A stretch of 10,531 nucleotides of DNA, taken from Clostridiales bacterium (GTDB taxonomy: Bacteria > Bacillota > Clostridia > Christensenellales > Aristaeellaceae). Made by a program: the position numbers and the translations under genes. The notes under the pieces are model-generated. The model was not told where the DNA came from. It saw only the letters and a program-made list of their open reading frames with translations, and did no database searches. Location: contig JAAZEI010000109.1 of NCBI GenBank assembly GCA_012512355.1, positions 1 to 10,531 of the forward strand, in the 5' to 3' direction. Positions 6,580 through 10,531 of this stretch are shown here, piece after piece (the first letter of the stretch is position 1; each line of letters starts with the position of its first letter).

Positions 6580-7827
6580 TCATAAGAACTTTTTGATATT
6601 CTTCCCGGCACCTTTACCAACAATTGCGATACTGGGGCTCTGGCTGAGTATCTCCTGCGCCAAACTAAACACTGATTCCACACTGACTTTTTGAATCCTT
6701 TTGAGAATCTGCGCAGGCTTGGTGATCTCGCCGTTTAAAAGGTACATATGTCCAAGGCTGCTCATGCGGGCATAGGCGCTCTCAAGTGCCAAAACATAGC
6801 CGGTACGCAGTTGGGCTTTGGCTTGCAACAGTTCTTTTTCCGTGATGCCATGTTTGAGAATCTCATCCGCCTGATGATGGATTTCATCGATTACTTTGGC
6901 GCTGCTGCCCGGGCTTGCAGCTGCATAAATCGAAAAGTCACCGCAGCCAGGATAGGAAGCTGGTGTTGAATAAATGCTGTAGACCAAGCCTTTTTCTTCC
7001 CTTATGCTTTGAAAAAGTCGGGAAGATACTCCGCCGCCAAAGATGGTATTAAAAATCATCATGTCGTGCTTGCGCTTATCATTTTGCTCAAGACCTCTAT
7101 AGGCAATACCGATATGCGTCTGCTCTGATTTTTTTTCTTTGAATAATTGATGAGGCGGCTCATTGGCCTGATTAAAAGGATACCCAGCCTCTTCACCGCT
7201 TGCCCAGCGCGCAAAGTGATGTTCTAGCATCGACTGGAGTTCTTCCTTTTTGAAACGACCTGCCACTGAAATAACAGCGTTGCTAGCATTATAATATTTT
7301 TGGCGAAAATCGCGGACATTTGATTGGTTATAAGCTTTGACCTGCTCTTTGCTGCCCGTGATAATCATTGCCAGTGAATGCTCACCATAGAGTGCTTGCT
7401 GCAAAAGATCATATGCGTTGTCTTCGGGATAATCTTCTACCATAGCAATCTCTTCGGCAATGACATTTTTTTCCTTTTCAAGTTCTGCTTCATCAATGAC
7501 AGGGTTAAGAACTATGTCAGCCAATATTTCGACCGCGTTTTCAAGATCGCTGTAACAAACCTTGGCATAGTAGCTGGTGAACACCTTGCTTGTGGCGGCA
7601 TTCATATGTCCGCCAATTGCGTCCATCTGCTCGGCAAGTTCTCTTGCGCTTCGGGTCTTTGTACCTTTGAATGCCATATGTTCCATCAAATGAGACAAGC
7701 CATTTTCGATGGGAAGTTCAAGCATCGAGCCCGCTTTAACCCAAACACCAATAGAAACCGACTGCAAATTGGCCATACGTTCAGCAATAACACGCAAACC
7801 ATTGGATAAGGTAAATGTTTCTATCAT
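6580..7827 (-). CDS. M16-family zinc metallopeptidase (processing peptidase / YmxG-MlpA-like)
   Basis: This 415-residue protein is related to the beta subunit of mitochondrial processing peptidase and to B. subtilis MlpA (YmxG). The inverted zinc motif HLMEH is at 46-50 (ligands H46 and H50, catalytic E49), and the third ligand is likely E126 in VIAEEIAMVEDYPED. The C-terminal half holds GGGVSSRLFQSIREEKGLVYSI (from about 264), with the conserved Arg and Tyr used for substrate binding in this family. No signal peptide is present, so it is presumably cytoplasmic. The start at 7827 has an AGGAG site (7834-7838) six bases upstream and begins MIETFTLSNGLRV, the usual family start. An open extension to 8007 overlaps the pnp end and has no family-like sequence. 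Its place after pnp matches the Firmicute rpsO-pnp-mlpA neighbourhood. The physiological substrate is not known from sequence. Confidence 0.93.
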   Translation of the reverse strand: MIETFTLSNGLRVIAERMANLQSVSIGVWVKAGSMLELPIENGLSHLMEHMAFKGTKTRSARELAEQMDAIGGHMNAATSKVFTSYYAKVCYSDLENAVEILADIVLNPVIDEAELEKEKNVIAEEIAMVEDYPEDNAYDLLQQALYGEHSLAMIITGSKEQVKAYNQSNVRDFRQKYYNASNAVISVAGRFKKEELQSMLEHHFARWASGEEAGYPFNQANEPPHQLFKEKKSEQTHIGIAYRGLEQNDKRKHDMMIFNTIFGGGVSSRLFQSIREEKGLVYSIYSTPASYPGCGDFSIYAAASPGSSAKVIDEIHHQADEILKHGITEKELLQAKAQLRTGYVLALESAYARMSSLGHMYLLNGEITKPAQILKRIQKVSVESVFSLAQEILSQSPSIAIVGKGAGKNIKKFL

Positions 7828-7839
7828 ACTATTCTCCTG

Positions 7840-7875
7840 AAAAAGGGGAACCTGCAAATTATTTACAGATTCCCC
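7840..7875 (-). terminator. intrinsic terminator/attenuator between pnp and the M16 peptidase gene
   Basis: On the minus strand, GGGGAATCTG (7866-7875) pairs with CAGGTTCCCC (7845-7854) over ten base pairs including one T-G pair, with an 11-base loop. Five T bases (7840-7844) follow directly. It begins 22 bases after the pnp stop. The T run is followed at once by the peptidase gene's ribosome binding site, so termination here would separate pnp from the downstream genes, and read-through is needed unless there is another promoter. Confidence 0.85.
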
Positions 7876-7897
7876 ATTATATGCTGTAAAGCCTTTA

Positions 7898-10078
7898 CTA
7901 GCTGCGGTTTGGCGGCCTGCCATCACGGCGAGGCGGTCTGCCGCCGCCGCTGTTATCACCATGCGGTGGGCGGGGGGTAAACGCTCTGCGTTCATATACC
8001 AGATCATTTCTGATCAGATTGATGCGGCCCTGGGAGTCTATCTCCTGAACCTTCACCTCGACCTCATCACCGACATTGAGAACATCCTCTACTTTTTCAA
8101 CACGCTCGTTGGCGAGTTTGGAAATGTGCAGGAGGCCATCCTTGCCGGGAAGCAGCTCGATGAAGGCACCCAGACTGCTCATAACACGCACCACGCGACC
8201 CTGATAAACTTCACCCATTTCAACATCTTTGGCGATGCCTTCGATAATCTTACGGGCTTTTGCAGCTGCTTCATCATCAGGAGTAGCAATCGCCACACGG
8301 CCATCATCATCAATATCGATTTTGACGCCCGTATCGGCAATGATTTTATTAATCATCTTTCCGCCTGGCCCTATGACTTCGCGAATTTTCTCGGGATTGA
8401 TCATGAAGGTCACAATCTTAGGCGCATAACGGCTCAGGTTTTCCCTTGGTTTATCAAGCGTTTCAAGCATTATCTTAAGAATATGCAGCCTACCTTCAAG
8501 TGCCTGGCTGAGTGCCTGACGCAAAACCGCTTCATCAATGCCTTTGATCTTGATATCCATTTGAATGGCTGTAATGCCGTTCATGGTACCTGCAACTTTG
8601 AAGTCCATATCTCCAAGGAAGTCTTCCAAACCCTGGATATCAGTGAGGACCGCAACTTTATCAGATTTATCATCCTTGATAAGGCCCATCGCAACACCTG
8701 CAACAGGGGCTTTGATTGCAATGCCAGCATCCATCAAAGACAGGGTGCTGCCGCATACTGAGGCCATGGAGGAAGAACCGTTTGAGGACAAAACCTCACT
8801 GACCAAACGCAGCGCGTAAGGAAAATCGGCTTCGCTTGGTATCATTGGCTCAAGCGCACGCTCTGCAAGAGCGCCATGGCCGATTTCGCGGCGGCCGGGG
8901 CCGCGCATGCGTCCTGCCTCCCCTGTGGAGTAGGGCGGGAAATTGTAATGGTGAATATATCGTTTTGATTCTTCGTTTGAGATGCCATCAAGGACCTGAA
9001 CCTCGCGCAATGAACCAAGTGTCGCAATCGTCAGTGCCTGTGTTTGCCCGCGGGTAAATACAGCGCTGCCATGGGCGCGGGGCAGAATGCCTACTTCGCA
9101 CCAGATGGGCCTCACTTCTTGGGTGTTACGTCCATCAGGACGAATGCCCTGGTCTAGGATTTTACGGCGCATCACTTCTTTATTAACTGAATAGATAGCA
9201 TCTGCGACTTCACCTTCACGTCCTTCGAACTGATCCGCAAAGTGCTGAAGAACATCAGCTTTCAGTTCGTCTTCGCGCTTCTGGCGCTCTTCCCTAATGG
9301 TCGTTTCAAAGCACCACTGCACTTTTTCAAAGGCGTAATCCTTAACAGCTGCTTTGATATCGTCACCTGTCACGAAAACAGTAAACTCACGCTTCTCTTT
9401 GCCGATCTCAGCAATGATAGTTTCCTGAAAGGCCACCAGTTCTTTGATAACTTCATGTGCCTTGAGGATGCCTTCGAGGATGACTTCTTCTGACAGCTCA
9501 TTGGCTCCGGCTTCTACCATCATAATGGCGTCCTTGGTGCCTGAAACAGTCAAATGAAGATCGCTCTCCAAACGTTCCTTTTCGGTGGGATTGACTACAT
9601 ATTTGCCATCAATGCGCCCAATTGTAACAGACCCGGTGGGCCCTGCCCACGGAATATCGCTGATGCCCAGTGCAACGGACGAGCCGATCATCGCAACAAC
9701 ATCCGCTGGATTATCAACATCAATGGATAGCACGGTAGCGACTACCTGTACATCATTGCGCATGCCTTTGGGAAACAAGGGGCGAATCGGCCTGTCGATT
9801 AATCTGCAGGTTAAAACCGCCTTTTCTGTCGGCCGAGTTTCGCGTTTGATAAATCCACCGGGGATCTTTCCTGCCGCATATTGTTTTTCTTCAAAATCAA
9901 CACTTAAGGGGAAAAAATCCTGCCCCTCGCGTGGTTTTTCTGAATACGTGACGTTAACCAACACCACGGTATCGCCATACCTAAGCATGACTGAGCCTGC
10001 TGCTTGTTCTGCATAGCGCCCAAATTCAAAAGTGAGCGGTCTGCCTGCAAAATCCATTGTGTACTTTCTTTCCAACAT
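7898..10078 (-). CDS. pnp: polyribonucleotide nucleotidyltransferase (PNPase)
   Basis: This 726-residue enzyme degrades RNA 3' to 5' by phosphorolysis and can add 3' tails in reverse; it works as a cytoplasmic trimer. The domains are complete and in order: first RNase PH-like domain (about 10-145), linking helical domain (about 150-235), second RNase PH-like domain (about 315-465 and on), KH domain (about 555-615, GPGG loop at 570-573) and S1 domain (about 622-690). The phosphate-binding motif GRREIGHG starts at 395. D486, D492 and K494 fall at the positions of the catalytic residues of the E. coli enzyme. The tail after 698 is short, basic and rich in Gly, Pro and Arg. The ATG at 10078 has an AAGGAG site (10085-10090) six bases upstream. 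It follows rpsO by 91 bases, the usual bacterial order. Two stem-loops in that gap suggest termination and RNA-processing control. Confidence 0.98.
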   Translation of the reverse strand: MLERKYTMDFAGRPLTFEFGRYAEQAAGSVMLRYGDTVVLVNVTYSEKPREGQDFFPLSVDFEEKQYAAGKIPGGFIKRETRPTEKAVLTCRLIDRPIRPLFPKGMRNDVQVVATVLSIDVDNPADVVAMIGSSVALGISDIPWAGPTGSVTIGRIDGKYVVNPTEKERLESDLHLTVSGTKDAIMMVEAGANELSEEVILEGILKAHEVIKELVAFQETIIAEIGKEKREFTVFVTGDDIKAAVKDYAFEKVQWCFETTIREERQKREDELKADVLQHFADQFEGREGEVADAIYSVNKEVMRRKILDQGIRPDGRNTQEVRPIWCEVGILPRAHGSAVFTRGQTQALTIATLGSLREVQVLDGISNEESKRYIHHYNFPPYSTGEAGRMRGPGRREIGHGALAERALEPMIPSEADFPYALRLVSEVLSSNGSSSMASVCGSTLSLMDAGIAIKAPVAGVAMGLIKDDKSDKVAVLTDIQGLEDFLGDMDFKVAGTMNGITAIQMDIKIKGIDEAVLRQALSQALEGRLHILKIMLETLDKPRENLSRYAPKIVTFMINPEKIREVIGPGGKMINKIIADTGVKIDIDDDGRVAIATPDDEAAAKARKIIEGIAKDVEMGEVYQGRVVRVMSSLGAFIELLPGKDGLLHISKLANERVEKVEDVLNVGDEVEVKVQEIDSQGRINLIRNDLVYERRAFTPRPPHGDNSGGGRPPRRDGRPPNRS

Positions 10079-10100
10079 TCTTTACTCCTTCTTCTTCCTT

Positions 10101-10126
10101 CGTTATCAGCTCCCCTGCCGATAACG
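10101..10126 (-). promoter_or_regulatory. stem-loop in the pnp leader, possible RNA processing site
   Basis: On the minus strand CGTTATCGGC (10117-10126) pairs with GCTGATAACG (10101-10110), ten base pairs with one G-T pair, around the six-base loop AGGGGA. No T run follows; instead a purine-rich stretch leads to the pnp ribosome binding site. In E. coli a stem at the same place is cut by RNase III during PNPase autocontrol. A similar role here is inferred from position, although this stem is much shorter than the E. coli one. Confidence 0.55.
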
Positions 10127-10130
10127 ATAC

Positions 10131-10162
10131 AAAATGGCCGGGCCCTGTTGGTCCCGACCATT
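10131..10162 (-). terminator. terminator-like hairpin after rpsO
   Basis: On the minus strand AATGGTCGGG (10153-10162) pairs with CCCGGCCATT (10133-10142), ten base pairs with one T-G pair. Two more C-G pairs are possible inside the loop region. Only TTTT (10131-10134, partly in the stem) follows before a G, so termination is probably incomplete. It starts eight bases beyond the rpsO stop and would give an rpsO-only transcript plus read-through into pnp. Confidence 0.65.
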
Positions 10163-10169
10163 ATCAGAC

Positions 10170-10433
10170 TTATTTACGCAAGTTCAGCTGACCAATCAAG
10201 GTACGATACCGCTCAATGTCTGTCTTCATGAGGTAGCCAAGCAGTCCGCGACGCTGGCCGACCATCAGCAGCAATCCACGACGGCTGTGGTGATCTTTCT
10301 TATTGATCTTCAGATGTTCATTGAGGTGATTGATGCGTTCTGTTAACAGTGCGACCTGCACTTCGGGTGAACCGGTGTCGCCTTCTGTCCTGGCATAGGT
10401 TGTGATAATTTCCTGTTTGCGCTGTTTATCCAT
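10170..10433 (-). CDS. rpsO: 30S ribosomal protein S15
   Basis: This 87-residue protein is close to the usual 89-residue S15. It is an early-binding small-subunit protein that contacts helices 20-22 of 16S rRNA and forms a bridge to the 50S subunit. The family core is intact: [17 protein letters not shown] (18-34), the [15 protein letters not shown] segment (41-55) with the rRNA-binding His and Arg residues, and the end [21 protein letters not shown]. The ATG at 10433 has an AGGAGG site (within 10440-10445) six bases upstream. An open extension upstream of it is not S15-like and is discarded. It is the first gene of the visible operon, followed by pnp. Confidence 0.97.
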   Translation of the reverse strand: MDKQRKQEIITTYARTEGDTGSPEVQVALLTERINHLNEHLKINKKDHHSRRGLLLMVGQRRGLLGYLMKTDIERYRTLIGQLNLRK

Positions 10434-10445
10434 GGTTATCCTCCT

Positions 10446-10531
10446 GTTAGGGTGTGGTACTCCCTGTATCAATTGCCATATACACAGAATAACGTGGAGA
10501 TTCGTTGTCCCGAGCATAAGGTTCAAAACCA
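10446..10531 (-). promoter_or_regulatory. rpsO: rpsO leader region, no promoter found
   Basis: The window ends about 86 bases upstream of the rpsO ribosome binding site. I find no convincing -35/-10 pair in this piece, so the promoter is weak or outside the window. Read as minus-strand RNA, one bulged stem can form between 10480-10487 and 10464-10469. A short competing stem, AGGG (10449-10452) with CCCT (10462-10465), overlaps it. S15 commonly represses its own translation through leader structures, but no known S15 motif is recognised here. Confidence 0.25.

Noticed and set aside
7876..7881. TATAAT on the minus strand between pnp and the peptidase gene
   Set aside because: No acceptable -35 element lies 16-18 bases upstream, and transcripts starting there would begin inside the terminator stem.
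7828..8007. 60-residue N-terminal extension of the M16 peptidase overlapping pnp
   Set aside because: The internal ATG at 7827 has a clear ribosome binding site and the usual family start; the extension overlaps the pnp 3' end and spans the terminator hairpin.
7961..8761. 266-residue plus-strand frame opposite the 3' half of pnp
   Set aside because: It is a long shadow frame on the reverse of a highly conserved gene. No start signal is seen and the composition is unlike a real protein.
10434..10526. 31-residue N-terminal extension of S15
   Set aside because: The ATG at 10433 has an ideal AGGAGG and gives the normal S15 length; the extension is not S15-like.

Overview
The window looks like a chromosomal, housekeeping region of a low-to-moderate-GC Firmicute, most likely a member of the Clostridia. 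The reasons are the gene order rpsO-pnp-M16 peptidase-...-ftsK (a reduced form of the Bacillus/Clostridia rpsO-pnpA-mlpA-...-spoIIIE cluster), strong AGGAGG-type ribosome binding sites, Rho-independent terminators, a TTG start codon, and an RsiV-like secreted protein. This assignment is inferred from content. No phylogenetic marker was compared.

Layout. Almost all of the window is one minus-strand gene series, transcribed from right to left: rpsO (ribosomal protein S15), pnp (polynucleotide phosphorylase), an M16 zinc peptidase, a secreted DUF3298/RsiV-like protein, ftsK (DNA translocase), rluB (rRNA pseudouridine synthase) and a TIM-barrel sugar phosphate isomerase/epimerase-like protein. 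Gaps from rpsO to ftsK are 21 to 91 bases, consistent with one long operon divided by internal RNA hairpins. A terminator-like stem and a processing-type stem lie between rpsO and pnp, and a canonical terminator/attenuator lies between pnp and the peptidase gene. A 160-base gap with a candidate promoter separates ftsK from rluB, so rluB and the isomerase gene probably form their own two-gene unit.

The left 570 bases are different. They hold a complete plus-strand tRNA-Pro(GGG) gene with a near-consensus promoter and its own intrinsic terminator. About 200 bases follow with no recognisable gene. Then comes a long hairpin that looks like the left end of an IS3-family (IS150-group) insertion sequence, including the first few codons of its orfA, broken off against the 3' end of the isomerase gene.

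Functionally, the main block links translation (S15), RNA decay (PNPase), rRNA modification (RluB), a processing-type protease, an extracytoplasmic protein and chromosome segregation (FtsK). I see no CRISPR array, phage, toxin-antitoxin or defence module, and no convincing undescribed system. The points most worth a second look are the IS end relic, the intra-operon RNA hairpins, and the RsiV-like gene placed between the peptidase gene and ftsK.
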